A stretch of 64,000 bases of DNA, from contig CACYWL010000011.1 of the NCBI GenBank assembly GCA_902778055.1, forward strand, positions 1 through 64,000, in the 5' to 3' direction. Of the stretch, positions 26,695 to 36,345 are shown in pieces; position 1 is the first letter of the stretch; every line of letters starts with the position of its first letter. A program made the position numbers and the translations under genes. The stretch comes from an uncultured Eubacteriales bacterium (GTDB lineage: Bacteria > Bacillota > Clostridia > Christensenellales > Aristaeellaceae). Under the pieces are notes generated by a model. The model ran no database searches. It saw nothing but the letters and a program-made list of their open reading frames with translations, and had not been told where the DNA came from.

Positions 26695-27339
26695 AACCCA
26701 ACCTTTCTGTGAAAAATGCCAAGATGATTAAGAAACCAGACAGCCGTTTTGCTTTTCATGTTTGTATGCCATAACTCTTCGTGATTCTCTCGACTTACTA
26801 CAGATCTAGATGAGGCAAGTGAAGGGGTAGCATAGCAGCAACCTTTGTTTTCTTATTTGGCCTAGGCTGTCCTAAAAGCTTTAATTGATTAGGACAAAAC
26901 GAGGCCAATCAACTAACGACTTTCAATGCTGAAACAGCTTAGCCAGACAGTTTCAACTGTGGCTACATCCATCGTGGAATTGAAGCATACACCATATCTT
27001 CGGGAGTGAGTGCGTAAATCTTTACCCTCCAATAATGCGTTCGACATTGCCTTGTGATTAACCGATAAATTCGCGACTAACTCCCTAGATTCCTTCTGAT
27101 TTTGAAATTATCCAATCTATTACTGCTGAGATAATAAAATCATTTGAAGTAAAGCAAGAAAACATAACTGCGTTTGACCAAAATTGCAGCGATGATTTAC
27201 AGTTTAGTGTTGAAGTTATATAATGACAAGGGAGGAACGCGGCTGTTGTCGATCATAACAAAAGAAGTAATGGATTTACCATAAATTATGAACCTGCTCT
27301 TCATTGGAGAGAGATTCCGAGGTGGAGGATGAAGAAATA
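26695..27339. other. intergenic stretch with frameshifted coding remnant
   Basis: No intact gene was found. From about 27090 a plus-strand frame reads FEIIQSITAEIIKSFEVKQE and stops near 27223. One base later a second frame continues as YNDKGGTRLLSIITKEVMDL and stops near 27285. The two together look like the frameshifted end of a lost gene that I do not recognise. The rest, 26700-27080, shows no feature. Confidence 0.35.
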
Positions 27340-28263
27340 ATGCTTTTGAAAAAACGTGTCTATGAAATCATCAACAAGGCAAACGATGGGGACCGGACAA
27401 GCATATTATTTGACTGGATGATCATGTTGTTAATCGCTCTTAGCGTTGTTTCAATCATCCTCGAGTCCTTCGCAGATATTTATGCGCGATATTACTCTTT
27501 GTTCCGGACTTTTGAGGTCGTTACGGTTGTAGTATTCACTATTGAGTATATGCTCAGGATTTGGACTGCAGATTTACTTTTTTCTGAAGCAAAGCATCCC
27601 AGATTGAGATATATTTTCTCATTTATGGCATTGATAGATTTGTTGGCAATTCTCCCATTCTACATTCCTTTTTTTTCCGCAGATCTCCGCTTTCTTCGCA
27701 TGATGCGACTATTCAGGTTGTTTCGCTTGCTTCGTGTGTTCAAATTGGGAAGGTATTTGGATGCACTTCATGTTATTGTGAAAGTCATTCGAACTTCCAG
27801 TCCACAGCTAATAATGTCCGTAGTAATATGTTTTTTCGTAATGCTGTTCTCAGCCATTGTTATGTATACTGTTGAAAACCCTCAGCAGCCAGAACAGTTT
27901 CCAAATGTTATTTCAGCTCTTTGGTGGGCAATATGTACACTCACAACAGTAGGCTATGGAGATGTATACCCGATTACAGCTGTCGGGAAATTCTTTGCAT
28001 CGTTGATCAGCCTTGTAGGTATAGGCATCATTGCTATTCCCACCGGTATTATTGCCGCGGGATTTAATCAGGTAATCTCTGGTGAAAAAGAAGAGATTGA
28101 AACGGATGGTAATCATATTGTTGTCAAAGTCGAGGATTTAACCCAGGAAGAAATGCTTGAATTGCAAGCTTGTATTCTTAAGCGACTTAGTGATGAGGGC
28201 TTCTTTTCCAAAGAGAGACAAATAAAAGGAAGTACGGTATTATCAGAATCGGTGGATGCATGA
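27340..28263 (+). CDS. voltage-gated potassium channel
   Basis: The 307-residue protein is a six-TM ion channel. S1-S3 lie at about 15-105, S4 carries regularly spaced arginines (RFLRMMRLFRLFRLLRVFK), and the pore loop contains the selectivity filter TTVGYGD near residue 206, followed by S6. A short acidic cytoplasmic tail of about 65 residues follows, with no RCK domain. ATG 27340 has GTGGAGG about 11 bases upstream; the frame also allows upstream GTG and TTG starts. It stands alone and should set membrane potential or K+ efflux. Confidence 0.88.
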   Translation: MLLKKRVYEIINKANDGDRTSILFDWMIMLLIALSVVSIILESFADIYARYYSLFRTFEVVTVVVFTIEYMLRIWTADLLFSEAKHPRLRYIFSFMALIDLLAILPFYIPFFSADLRFLRMMRLFRLFRLLRVFKLGRYLDALHVIVKVIRTSSPQLIMSVVICFFVMLFSAIVMYTVENPQQPEQFPNVISALWWAICTLTTVGYGDVYPITAVGKFFASLISLVGIGIIAIPTGIIAAGFNQVISGEKEEIETDGNHIVVKVEDLTQEEMLELQACILKRLSDEGFFSKERQIKGSTVLSESVDA

Positions 28264-28520
28264 AGATATTTCAAAGTGGAAATAGCAGTTGATCAATTAT
28301 ATCTTTCGGACAGAGCATCTGGTTTCCACTGATGATTAAAAACTTTTGTGTTGCAATTGAAGGGGGGTGTAATCCTGAATCAATAACCAATATCTTTTTT
28401 CTTCTCGTCGGAGGTTCTATTATTCCATGTGGATTTGCTAAACCCGAAGGAAGAAGAGTACGAAATATGCATAAGTTATATCGGACGAATGAAAAACGGA
28501 CTTAAGGGAGGTCGGAAATC
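28264..28520. other. intergenic stretch with a doubtful 57-codon ORF
   Basis: A plus-strand frame at 28332-28505 encodes 57 residues with a hydrophobic middle (NIFFLLVGGSIIPCGFAKP), but no ribosome binding site precedes it. It is probably fortuitous. GGGAGG at 28507-28512 belongs to the next gene. Confidence 0.3.
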
Positions 28521-29243
28521 TTGAAACGAAGTATGATTCTCATTTTGACAATTCTTCTTTCTGTTGTTTATGCCTCTTCAGCATATGCAAAGCGTAATGT
28601 GAACTCAGCAGATTATACTTCGGCAGGAGAATTCCTTGCGGATATTGAAACGGGCACAACGGTTGAGTGTGATGCATATCTTTATTCAACTCAGCCATAT
28701 GAGGATGAAGATACATTCAGTTTGTCATTTGTCCTTCTTCCATGGATTGATGTGGAAGATAGCCCTTGCCTGTGCATTTATGCGAGAGAAGAAGATCTTG
28801 GTAACATACACGCAACAGCAATTGGAGAAACGAAGGAAACGCATTACGTTCATGTAAAAGGAATTGCAGAGGGTCCGGCAAAGAATGAATATGTGTATAT
28901 TAATATCATGGATGGCCAGGGAAATATAGAAATAATAGATCCTCCATTTACAACATATTGCCTTGATGAAATTACAGACATCGAAGAATTCAAAGCTAAA
29001 GCGGTGAATTATCTTGACAAGATTGAAATCAAAGAAGGTTCTGTTGTGAAGACTGATGATTCAAATGTGAATCTTAACCATTATCGGGTCTGGGTTTCCT
29101 GTGGAGATTACACGGTTAGCTTTTCTACATTGGAAAAAGAGTTCTTTGTAGATGATAAAGTGACGGGTATGGGAATTTACAATGGAACTACGGAAGATGG
29201 ACAGGTTAGAATAGGGGATGTGCAGTTCACGCTGGCCAAGTAA
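28521..29243 (+). CDS. small secreted protein of unknown function
   Basis: The 240-residue protein has a signal peptide (SMILILTILLSVVYASSAYA) and a predicted beta-rich mature part (VWVSCGDYTVSFSTLEKEFF), with two regions that might be OB-fold-like. The likely start is TTG 28521, with GGGAGG about nine bases upstream; ATG 28533 is less well placed. I do not recognise the family. It is the last AT-rich gene before the composition changes to GC-rich at about 29.3 kb. Confidence 0.6.
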   Translation: MKRSMILILTILLSVVYASSAYAKRNVNSADYTSAGEFLADIETGTTVECDAYLYSTQPYEDEDTFSLSFVLLPWIDVEDSPCLCIYAREEDLGNIHATAIGETKETHYVHVKGIAEGPAKNEYVYINIMDGQGNIEIIDPPFTTYCLDEITDIEEFKAKAVNYLDKIEIKEGSVVKTDDSNVNLNHYRVWVSCGDYTVSFSTLEKEFFVDDKVTGMGIYNGTTEDGQVRIGDVQFTLAK

Positions 29244-29312
29244 CGGTATTCTACCTGATGATGAAGACCGGATTAATGCAGACAGTCATGTTTGCTTGAG
29301 GAGGAGCCCCCT

Positions 29313-31988
29313 ATGAAATATCTAGATCTTTCCGGAACATGGAAATGTGAAATCCCTGGGATGGAGGCGGAGATTCATCTGCCCGGGACGCTGGACGAGA
29401 ACGGGATCGGATTCCCGGATGATCCGGCGAAGCAGTGGAAGGCGGAGGAGGTTCAGCGCATCGGATTCTGGCAGCCGGGGGATCCCATTGTGACCCGGCT
29501 GACGCGGAAGCATACCTTTGAGGGATGCGCGAGGATCTCCCGGACCGTGGAATGGAAGCCGACGGCGGGGATGCGGGCGTTCGTGGACGTGGAGCGGGCG
29601 CGGCAGCTGCGGCTGCTCGTGAACGGAAAGGAAGCGCCCCTGTACCGGCCGGGATGCCTGTCCGCGCCCTGGTGCTTCGAGGTGACGGGCCTTGTGACGG
29701 GGTACGACGAAATCACCTTCCTGTCCGACAACAGCTATCCGGGATGGCCCCGGGAGGCCATCGTCTACGGATCCGCGGCTTCGGATGAGACGCAGACCAA
29801 CTGGAACGGGCTGCTGGGTGGGATCGGGCTGCGGGAGGAGGACGAGGTTTTCATTTCCGACCTGCGGGTCTATCCGCGGGGGAACGAGCTGCGGGTGATC
29901 CTCGAGACGGACGCCCTTCGCGAATGGAGCGGAGAATTCCACTTTCGGAGCGACGCTCTGGAGAGGACGGCGGCCGTGCCCATGCATCTGGCGGCCGGAC
30001 GGCAGGAGACCGAGGTCACCCTGCGCCTGAAGGAGGGCGCGGAGAAATGGGAAATCGGGGAAGGGAAGATGTACACCCTGGTTGTGACCGCGGCGGGCAT
30101 CGAGCCCCAGGGCGTGCGCTTCGGTATCCGGGATTTCTCGGCAAAGGAGGGGCATCTGACGCTCAACGGGCGGAAGATCTTCCTGCGGAGCGAGGCGAAC
30201 TGCGCGGTGTTTCCCGAGACGGGATACTGCCCCATGGATGTCGGGAGCTGGAAGGGGATCCTGCAGAAATACCGGGACTACGGCGTGAACTGCATGCGGT
30301 TCCACAGTCACTGCCCGCCGGAGGCGGCCTTCACGGCGGCGGACGAGATGGGCATGCTGATGCAGCCGGAGCTGTCCCACTGGGATCCGGAGCACGCCTT
30401 TGAGTGCGAGGAGGCCCGGGCCTACTACCGGACGGAGCTGCGGCAGATTCTGCGGAGCCTGGCCTGCCATCCCTCCTTCGTGATGCTGACCTTCGGAAAC
30501 GAGCTGCAGGCCGGGGAGACGGGGCACGCCTTCATGGACACCCTGCTGAAGGAGGCCCGGGAATACGACGGGACCCGGATGTACGCCAGCGGCTCCAACG
30601 CCCACTACGGGGAGAAGGGCGAGGATCCGCAGAGCGATTTCTATACCTCCATGTCCTACTTCGGGCGGGAAATGCGGGCCACCTGCGACGGGATGAAGGG
30701 ATGGCTGAACCATGAATATCCCTCCGCCCGGCATGACTACAGCGCGACGATGGCGGAGATCCGGAAGAGGACGGAGATGCCGGTGTTCTCCTTCGAGGTC
30801 GGGCAGTACGAGGTGCTGCCGGAGCTGGGAGAGATCGGGGAATACCGCGGGGTCACGCGGCCGGAGAACCTGAGGCAGATCCAGAAGAAGGTCCGGGAAA
30901 AGGGCCTCGAGGAGGGCTGGGCCCGGCGGGTCGCGGCGACGGGAGAGAACAGCCTCCAGTGCTACCGGGCGGAGGTTGAGGCCGCGATGCGGACGGAGGG
31001 CTACAGCGGGATCTCCCTGCTGGGGCTGCAGGACTTTTCCGGCCAGGGCACGGCGCTGGTCGGCATGATGAACGCGCATCTGGAGCCCAAGCCCGGGGAC
31101 TTTGCCCGGCCGGAGCGGTTCGCCGCCTTCTTCCGGGACGCGCTGCCCCTGGCGCTGCTGAAGAAATATACCTATACCGCCGGGGAGGAGCTTGAGGCGG
31201 AGGTCCGGATGGCCAACTACTGCCGGAAGGATCTTTCCGGGCGGGGAGAATGGACGATCGAGGGAGGAGAATTCCGGGCGTCGGGCGAGATGGCGGAAAG
31301 GACGGCGCCGGCGGGCGGGCTGACGGAGATTGGCGTGATCCGGACGGAGCTGACGGGGATTGAGGAGCCGGTGAAGCTGACGCTGACGGTCCGGTTCGGG
31401 GGCGAAGAAAACAAATACCCCCTCTGGGTCTATCCCGACGGGAAGCCGGAATGCCCGGAGGAGGTTTACGAGTGCAGGACCTTTGATGAGAAGGCCCGGG
31501 AGACGCTGCGGCGCGGGGGAAAGGTTTACCTGGCCCCGGACAGCACCTCGGAGGCGCTGCCTCACTCCATTCAGGCCCAGTTCAGCCCGGACTTCTGGTC
31601 CGTATGCACCTTCCCGTATCAGGAGGGCGGCATGGGGCAGCTGATCGACGAGGGGCATCCGATCTTCCGGAATTTCCCGACGGAAAGCTGGAGCAGCTGG
31701 CAATGGTGGCCCATGGCCGGGCAGCGGGCGATGATTCTGCCGGAGAGGATTGAGTGCATTGTTGAAGAGATGGATTCCTATGCTTTTCTGAGGCCGATGG
31801 CGAAGCTGTTTGAATGCCGGTGCGGCGGGGGAAAATTGATGGTGTCTTCGATGGGGCTGCACGGGTTGATGGAGTATCCGGAGGCTCGGGCTTTGCAACG
31901 GGGGATTTATCGGTATATGGGGTCGGAGGAGTTTTTGCCGAGGGGGGAAGTTTCGATGGAGTGGGTTGAGAGATTAATGGGAAGGTAG
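29313..31988 (+). CDS. glycoside hydrolase family 2 protein
   Basis: The 891-residue cytoplasmic enzyme has the GH2 layout: an N-terminal jelly-roll sugar-binding domain (LSGTWKCEIPG), an Ig-like domain, and a TIM barrel starting near residue 270 (LNGRKIFLRSEANCAVFPET). The acid/base Glu is in MLTFGNELQAGE near residue 395, and FSFEVGQYEV near residue 497 is the candidate nucleophile region. A long C-terminal region of about 300 residues is lineage-specific. GAGGAGG precedes ATG 29313 by eight bases. The substrate could be a beta-galactoside, beta-glucuronide or plant oligosaccharide; no transporter or regulator is adjacent to decide. Confidence 0.85.
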   Translation: MKYLDLSGTWKCEIPGMEAEIHLPGTLDENGIGFPDDPAKQWKAEEVQRIGFWQPGDPIVTRLTRKHTFEGCARISRTVEWKPTAGMRAFVDVERARQLRLLVNGKEAPLYRPGCLSAPWCFEVTGLVTGYDEITFLSDNSYPGWPREAIVYGSAASDETQTNWNGLLGGIGLREEDEVFISDLRVYPRGNELRVILETDALREWSGEFHFRSDALERTAAVPMHLAAGRQETEVTLRLKEGAEKWEIGEGKMYTLVVTAAGIEPQGVRFGIRDFSAKEGHLTLNGRKIFLRSEANCAVFPETGYCPMDVGSWKGILQKYRDYGVNCMRFHSHCPPEAAFTAADEMGMLMQPELSHWDPEHAFECEEARAYYRTELRQILRSLACHPSFVMLTFGNELQAGETGHAFMDTLLKEAREYDGTRMYASGSNAHYGEKGEDPQSDFYTSMSYFGREMRATCDGMKGWLNHEYPSARHDYSATMAEIRKRTEMPVFSFEVGQYEVLPELGEIGEYRGVTRPENLRQIQKKVREKGLEEGWARRVAATGENSLQCYRAEVEAAMRTEGYSGISLLGLQDFSGQGTALVGMMNAHLEPKPGDFARPERFAAFFRDALPLALLKKYTYTAGEELEAEVRMANYCRKDLSGRGEWTIEGGEFRASGEMAERTAPAGGLTEIGVIRTELTGIEEPVKLTLTVRFGGEENKYPLWVYPDGKPECPEEVYECRTFDEKARETLRRGGKVYLAPDSTSEALPHSIQAQFSPDFWSVCTFPYQEGGMGQLIDEGHPIFRNFPTESWSSWQWWPMAGQRAMILPERIECIVEEMDSYAFLRPMAKLFECRCGGGKLMVSSMGLHGLMEYPEARALQRGIYRYMGSEEFLPRGEVSMEWVERLMGR

Positions 31989-32045
31989 GGAGAGAAGATT
32001 TCGTTTCTACTTTTAATTTAACGGAACTCTGGGGTCCGGTGGTAC

Positions 32046-32122
32046 GGAACGAAAGGGACAGACCCTCCCGTTCCTTTGGAACGGTTACGGGACAGTCCCT
32101 TTCGTTCCTTTCCCTTTCGTTC
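32046..32122. repeat. double GGAACG palindromic repeat
   Basis: Two GGAACG...CGTTCC units are joined tail to head (GGAACG at 32046 and TTGGAACGG near 32077), with GGGACAG cores. A partial third unit (CCCTTTCGTTC) follows. It fills most of the gap between the GH2 gene and the convergent amidohydrolase gene. Confidence 0.75.
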
Positions 32123-32129
32123 GGTTTTT

Positions 32130-33329
32130 CTAGAGATTTTGGGATTGGTTGGCTACGGCTTGGGCGTGGTCCTGCTTGATCTTCCGGAGGAGGGCGGGGG
32201 ATTGGATCAGGTCCAGGGCCGTGAGGGCGAGGACTTTCGCGCCGAGGGCTATGGAGCTCAGGCCGGTCTCCGATTTGCAGGCCTCCCGCTTTTCTATGGT
32301 ATGGCCGGCGACGGGGGTGTCGCTGATGCGGATCATCGGCTGGATGGTCGGGATGACCTGGGAGACATTGCCCACATCCGAGGAGCCGAGGGGGACATTG
32401 ATGTTCTCATACTTTTCCCCGAGGGAGAGGAGATTCTTCAGATAGACCTCATCGAAGGAGGGGGTCGGAACCACATTGTGGATCAGGTTGCGCTGGGTCG
32501 GCTCGAGGAGGCCGGTGCAGCCGGTCTGGAGCGCCGCGCCCTCGACGATCTTCTTCAGCTTCTCGAGGACCTCCATCATCCGAGGAACGGTGGCGGCCCG
32601 GACATAGAAGCGGCCCTCCGTATAATCCGGGATGATATTCGGGGCATCGCCGCCCCGGGTCACGATGCCGTGGATCCGGACATCGCGGGGGAGCTGCTGG
32701 CGCAGGAGACCGATGGCATTGAAGACGAGGACCAGGGCATCCAGGGCGTTGACGCCCTCCTGCGGGGCGGAGGAGGCATGGGCGGCCTTGCCTTTGAACT
32801 CGATGCGGATCGGGGCGCAGGCGATCTCCGGGTGGGTCAGCTCATGATGATCCGAGCCGGGATGGACGCAGAGGGCCGCGTCCACATCCCGGAAATATCC
32901 CTCCCGGACAAAGCTGCCCTTCGCACTGCCGTTTTCGCCGCCCTCCTCGCCGGGGGTGCCATAAACGCGGATTTCCCCGCCGGTCTCGTCGATCACCTGC
33001 TTCAGGGCGGCGCCGGCGAGGACGGAGGTCGGGCCGAAAAGATTATGGCCGCAGCCGTGGCCGAGACCGGGCAGGGCGTCATACTCCGCGAGGAAGGCCA
33101 GGACCGGGCCGGGCTTTCCGGATTGATACACGCCGGTGAAGCCGGTCGGATGGCCGGCGACATCCACGGTGACGGCAAAGCCCTCCGCACGCAGCTGATC
33201 CGAGAGCAGGCCGCAGGCGAAAACCTCATGATTGCTCGTTTCCGGACGGGCGTGAATGTCCAGGGCCAGCTGACGGTAGAGGGGATACTGCCTGTCCGCG
33301 TAAGCGAGGATTCTTTCCCGAAGCGACAT
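32130..33329 (-). CDS. M20-family metal-dependent amidohydrolase
   Basis: The 399-residue protein is an M20 peptidase/amidohydrolase of the p-aminobenzoyl-glutamate hydrolase/AbgB-like group. Metal and catalytic motifs are seen as LGHGCGHNLFG near residue 93, TPGEEGGENG near residue 129 and VPLGSSDVGNVSQ near residue 325. A dimerisation domain lies at about 180-300. It is the last gene of the metNIQ operon, 103 bp after metQ. It may cleave an N-acyl or peptide form of methionine or cysteine brought in by the transporter; this is inferred from context. Confidence 0.85.
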   Translation of the reverse strand: MSLRERILAYADRQYPLYRQLALDIHARPETSNHEVFACGLLSDQLRAEGFAVTVDVAGHPTGFTGVYQSGKPGPVLAFLAEYDALPGLGHGCGHNLFGPTSVLAGAALKQVIDETGGEIRVYGTPGEEGGENGSAKGSFVREGYFRDVDAALCVHPGSDHHELTHPEIACAPIRIEFKGKAAHASSAPQEGVNALDALVLVFNAIGLLRQQLPRDVRIHGIVTRGGDAPNIIPDYTEGRFYVRAATVPRMMEVLEKLKKIVEGAALQTGCTGLLEPTQRNLIHNVVPTPSFDEVYLKNLLSLGEKYENINVPLGSSDVGNVSQVIPTIQPMIRISDTPVAGHTIEKREACKSETGLSSIALGAKVLALTALDLIQSPALLRKIKQDHAQAVANQSQNL

Positions 33330-33432
33330 CGTTCTTTCTTCCTTTCCTTCAAATAAAGGGCGGAGGGCCCGCCCGGCGAATGCGTAACCGGGGGAGCCTC
33401 TCCGCCAGGAGGGGATTGGACACGTCAGAGGA

Positions 33433-34260
33433 TTACTTCAGCTCATCCGGGATCCACCAGAGGCCCTTCCAAAAGCCGTCCGGGGCGTTTTCCTTCTCCA
33501 TATAGGCCTTGAACTCATCGGAATGATAGGCATCGACGATCGCCTTCGCCCATTCCGAATCGGCATTTTCCGCCTTGACGACGACCTGCAGGATCAGATG
33601 GGGGAGGATGTCCTCCTGGGCCAGGGCGGTGTACTTCTCGTTGACGCCGGCGTTATAGACGACGGAGCCGGTGATGACCACATAATCGTAATCCGTGATG
33701 GCAGCGGGGATGGTCAGGCTCTTCTGCTCGATCAGCTCCAGGTTCAGGGGATTCTCGATCACATCGTCGACGCTGACCTTCGAGATCTCGACGGACTCAT
33801 CCAGTTTGATCCAGCCGATCTTCTGGAGAATCGCGAGGCAGCGGGCGGTGTTGGCGGCGTCATTGGGAATGGCGACGGTCGCGCCCTCCGTCACCTCATC
33901 CAGGGTCGCGTGGTTGGCGGAATAGATCGCCGCGGCGACGGTCGGGATCACGCTGATCGGGACCAGGTCGCCCCCGTTGTTGGCATTGAAGTTTTCCGCG
34001 TAGGCGGTGTGCTGCTCGACGTTCACGTCGACCTCGCCGGACTGGAGGATCTGATCGGCGACGAGGAGCTCGGAGGTTTCGACGACCTCCAGGGTGTAGC
34101 CCTTGGATTCCAGGATCGGGATGATCGCGGCTTCGAAGAGCTCCGTGTAGGGGCCCTGGGATTTGGAGTATTTGATCAATTTCTTTTCGCCTTCGGCGAG
34201 GGAGAGGGCCGCGGTCAGGAGAAGGGCGAGGGTGAGGATGATGGCTATTGCTTTCTTCAT
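33433..34260 (-). CDS. metQ: methionine ABC transporter substrate-binding protein MetQ-like
   Basis: The 275-residue protein is of the NlpA/MetQ family: GPYTELFEAAIIPILESKGY near residue 36, then VNVEQHTAYAENFN, and IPAAITDYDYVVITG. The signal peptide (IAIILTLALLLTAALSLAEG) lacks the lipobox cysteine that usually anchors MetQ. It may be retained another way or be released. It follows metI after a gap that carries a palindromic repeat insertion. It should bind methionine or a related amino acid outside the membrane. Confidence 0.85.
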   Translation of the reverse strand: MKKAIAIILTLALLLTAALSLAEGEKKLIKYSKSQGPYTELFEAAIIPILESKGYTLEVVETSELLVADQILQSGEVDVNVEQHTAYAENFNANNGGDLVPISVIPTVAAAIYSANHATLDEVTEGATVAIPNDAANTARCLAILQKIGWIKLDESVEISKVSVDDVIENPLNLELIEQKSLTIPAAITDYDYVVITGSVVYNAGVNEKYTALAQEDILPHLILQVVVKAENADSEWAKAIVDAYHSDEFKAYMEKENAPDGFWKGLWWIPDELK

Positions 34261-34352
34261 TTTGGGTTACTTCCTTTCTTTGTTTTAAGGGGAACCCGCG
34301 CTTTGCGCGGGGTCGGTTTTGTTTTGGGGCATCCGCTATCAGCGGGGTTTTT

Positions 34353-34451
34353 GGGAACGATGGGGACAGACCCCCCCAAGCAGCTACGGGAACGATAGGG
34401 ACAGACTCCCCTGTTCCTTTGGAACGGTACGGGACAGTCCCTATCGTTCCC
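34353..34451. repeat. GGAACG palindromic repeat cluster inside the met operon
   Basis: The cluster holds GGGAACGATGGGGACAGAC, then GGGAACGATAGGGACAGAC, then GTTCCTTTGGAACGG, then GGGACAGTCCCTATCGTTCC. It lies in the 230-bp gap between metI and metQ and could form strong RNA hairpins in the operon transcript. Confidence 0.7.
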
Positions 34452-34490
34452 GACATCGTTCGGACCAGCGGAGGAGGCGCAGTTTCTTTC

Positions 34491-35180
34491 TCATCTGTGG
34501 GCCCTCAGCTTTCCGGAGATGGCGCCCCCGAGGAACTGGATCAGCTGGACGAAGGCGACCAGGATCACCACCGTCAGGATCATCAGGGGGGTGTTCATCT
34601 TCTCATATCCGTAGGTCAGGGTCAGATCGCCGACACCGCCGCCGCCGACATAGCCGGCCATGGCGGAGGCGCCCAGGAGGCCGATGGCCCCGGTCGTCAG
34701 GGCGAGGACCATGCTGCCCAGGGTCTCCGGCATCAGGAAATAACGGATGATCTGCCAGATGTTGGCGCCCATGGCCTGGGCCGCCTCGAGGATGCCGGGG
34801 GAGCACTCGAGGAGACTGTTTTCCAGCAGGCGGGCGAGGTACGGGCTGATGTAAAGCACCAGGGGCACCAGGGCCGCCGTCGAGCCGATCGTCGTGCCCA
34901 TGATCAGGCGGGTCAGGGGCATGATCGTCACGAGGAGGATCACGAAGGGCACGGAGCGGATCACGTTGACATAGGTGTTCACGACCAGATACAGGACGCG
35001 GGGGAGGCGACCCTGGAGGACCCCGCCCTTCCGGGTCAGCACCAGGATCAGGGCCAGGATCAGGCCGAGGACGGTTCCGATCAGGAGGCCCCAGCCCACC
35101 ATGTAAAGGGTCTGGCCGCAGCTGTTCAGCAGGCGGCTCCACTTGATGCCGAAGATCTTGCTGTTCAGAAACTCATCCAT
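34491..35180 (-). CDS. metI: methionine ABC transporter permease MetI
   Basis: The 229-residue permease has five TM segments and the binding-protein-dependent transport motif (EAAQAMGANIWQIIRYFLMP). ATG 35180 overlaps the last codons of metN (ATGGATGA) and AAAGGAG lies nine bases upstream. It pairs with MetN to move the substrate delivered by MetQ. Confidence 0.9.
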   Translation of the reverse strand: MDEFLNSKIFGIKWSRLLNSCGQTLYMVGWGLLIGTVLGLILALILVLTRKGGVLQGRLPRVLYLVVNTYVNVIRSVPFVILLVTIMPLTRLIMGTTIGSTAALVPLVLYISPYLARLLENSLLECSPGILEAAQAMGANIWQIIRYFLMPETLGSMVLALTTGAIGLLGASAMAGYVGGGGVGDLTLTYGYEKMNTPLMILTVVILVAFVQLIQFLGGAISGKLRAHR

Positions 35181-36252
35181 CTGTCCGCTCCTTTCCGGCC
35201 GGGATCTCCGTGATGTTCCGGCTCTCCCAGTCAATCATCAGGCGCTGCCGCAGCGCGCCGGAGGCATCGATGTATTCCTCCGCGGAACGGAGGGCCTCCG
35301 TTTCGCCGATCAGCTGAAGAATGAAGACGCTCATGATCGTGCCCTGCAGGGGGGAGATGTTCGCGCCGACGATGTTGACCTCCAGCCCCGGGCGGCGGCA
35401 GAGGTTCGCGATGACCGGCTCGTTGACCGTATCCCCGATGAACTTCAGCTGCTCCAGGCGGTAATGGCGGCTTTCGGCGCGGATCGTGTCATAGAAGGTT
35501 TCGGGGACCTGATCGTTGATGACCGTGCGGACGAAGCGCTTCGTCACCTCCTCCTTCGGCCGGCCGAAGACCTCCAGCACCGGGCCCTCCTCGACGACCC
35601 GGCCCTTCTCCATGACGGCGACCCGGTCGCAGATCAGCTGAATGACCTGCATCTGATGGGTGATCAGGAGGATCGTGATGCCCATCTCCCGGTTGACCCG
35701 CTTCAGCAGCTTCAGGATGGATTCCGTCGTCTGGGGATCCAGGGCGCTGGTCGCCTCATCGCAGAGGAGGATCTCCGGATTCGTGGCCAGGGCCCGGGCG
35801 ATGCCGACCCGCTGCTTCTGGCCGCCGGAGAGCTGGCTGACGTAGGCGTCCCGCTTGTCCGAGAGCTCGACGAAGGCCAGGACCTCGGCGACGCGCTTTT
35901 CGATTTCCGCGGGGCTGCGGTGCTCCAGGATCAGGGGGAGGGAAACATTGTGGAAAACGGTTTTGCCGTCCAGAAGGTTGAACTGCTGAAAGACCATGCC
36001 GATCTTCCGGCGGAGGGCGGAAAGCTTCTTTCCTTTCAGAGAGGAAAGGTTTTGTCCTGCGACCTCGACTGTGCCGGTGTCCGGCGTTTCGAGGCGGTTC
36101 ACCAGGCGGATCAGGGTCGACTTGCCCGCGCCGGAGAAGCCTACGATGCCGTAGATTTCGCCTTTTTGGACGTGGATGGTCACGTTTTGGAGGGCATGGA
36201 CTTCCGTGGATTTCTCATGGAAGGTTTTGGATGCTTCGGTGATTCTGATCAT
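35173..36252 (-). CDS. metN: methionine ABC transporter ATP-binding protein MetN
   Basis: The 359-residue ATPase has Walker A GFSGAGKSTLIR near residue 38, the signature [15 protein letters not shown] near residue 142, Walker B ILLCDEATSALDP and the H-loop LLITHQM. The C-terminal NIL domain of about 90 residues (KFIGDTVNEPVIANLC) gives feedback inhibition by methionine in known MetN proteins. It is the first transporter gene of the operon, preceded by the leader peptide and terminator region at 36293-36476. Confidence 0.93.
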   Translation of the reverse strand: MIRITEASKTFHEKSTEVHALQNVTIHVQKGEIYGIVGFSGAGKSTLIRLVNRLETPDTGTVEVAGQNLSSLKGKKLSALRRKIGMVFQQFNLLDGKTVFHNVSLPLILEHRSPAEIEKRVAEVLAFVELSDKRDAYVSQLSGGQKQRVGIARALATNPEILLCDEATSALDPQTTESILKLLKRVNREMGITILLITHQMQVIQLICDRVAVMEKGRVVEEGPVLEVFGRPKEEVTKRFVRTVINDQVPETFYDTIRAESRHYRLEQLKFIGDTVNEPVIANLCRRPGLEVNIVGANISPLQGTIMSVFILQLIGETEALRSAEEYIDASGALRQRLMIDWESRNITEIPAGKERTDG

Positions 36253-36292
36253 GGGTGAATCTCCGTTTCTAGGGGGAGGAGTAATTTAGCAG

Positions 36293-36345
36293 CGGAAACA
36301 AAAAGACCGGAAGCCGTTTTTGGCTCCCGGGCATAAATGGCTTCC
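36293..36345 (-). terminator. conditional terminator upstream of metN
   Basis: On the minus strand GGGAGCC (36327-36321) and GGCTTCC (36314-36308) form a stem with loop AAAAAC, followed by TCTTTTTGTTT. An alternative stem uses the upstream CGGAAGCC (36345-36338) with GGCTTCCG (36314-36307). Both would end transcription about 45 bp before metN. Confidence 0.65.

Noticed and set aside
29322..31898. 858-codon minus-strand open frame opposite the GH2 gene
   Set aside because: Pro/Arg/His-rich shadow sequence with no family resemblance.
32076..34398. Plus-strand open frames across the amidohydrolase and metQ genes
   Set aside because: They are antisense shadows; the minus-strand products are clear family members with ribosome sites.
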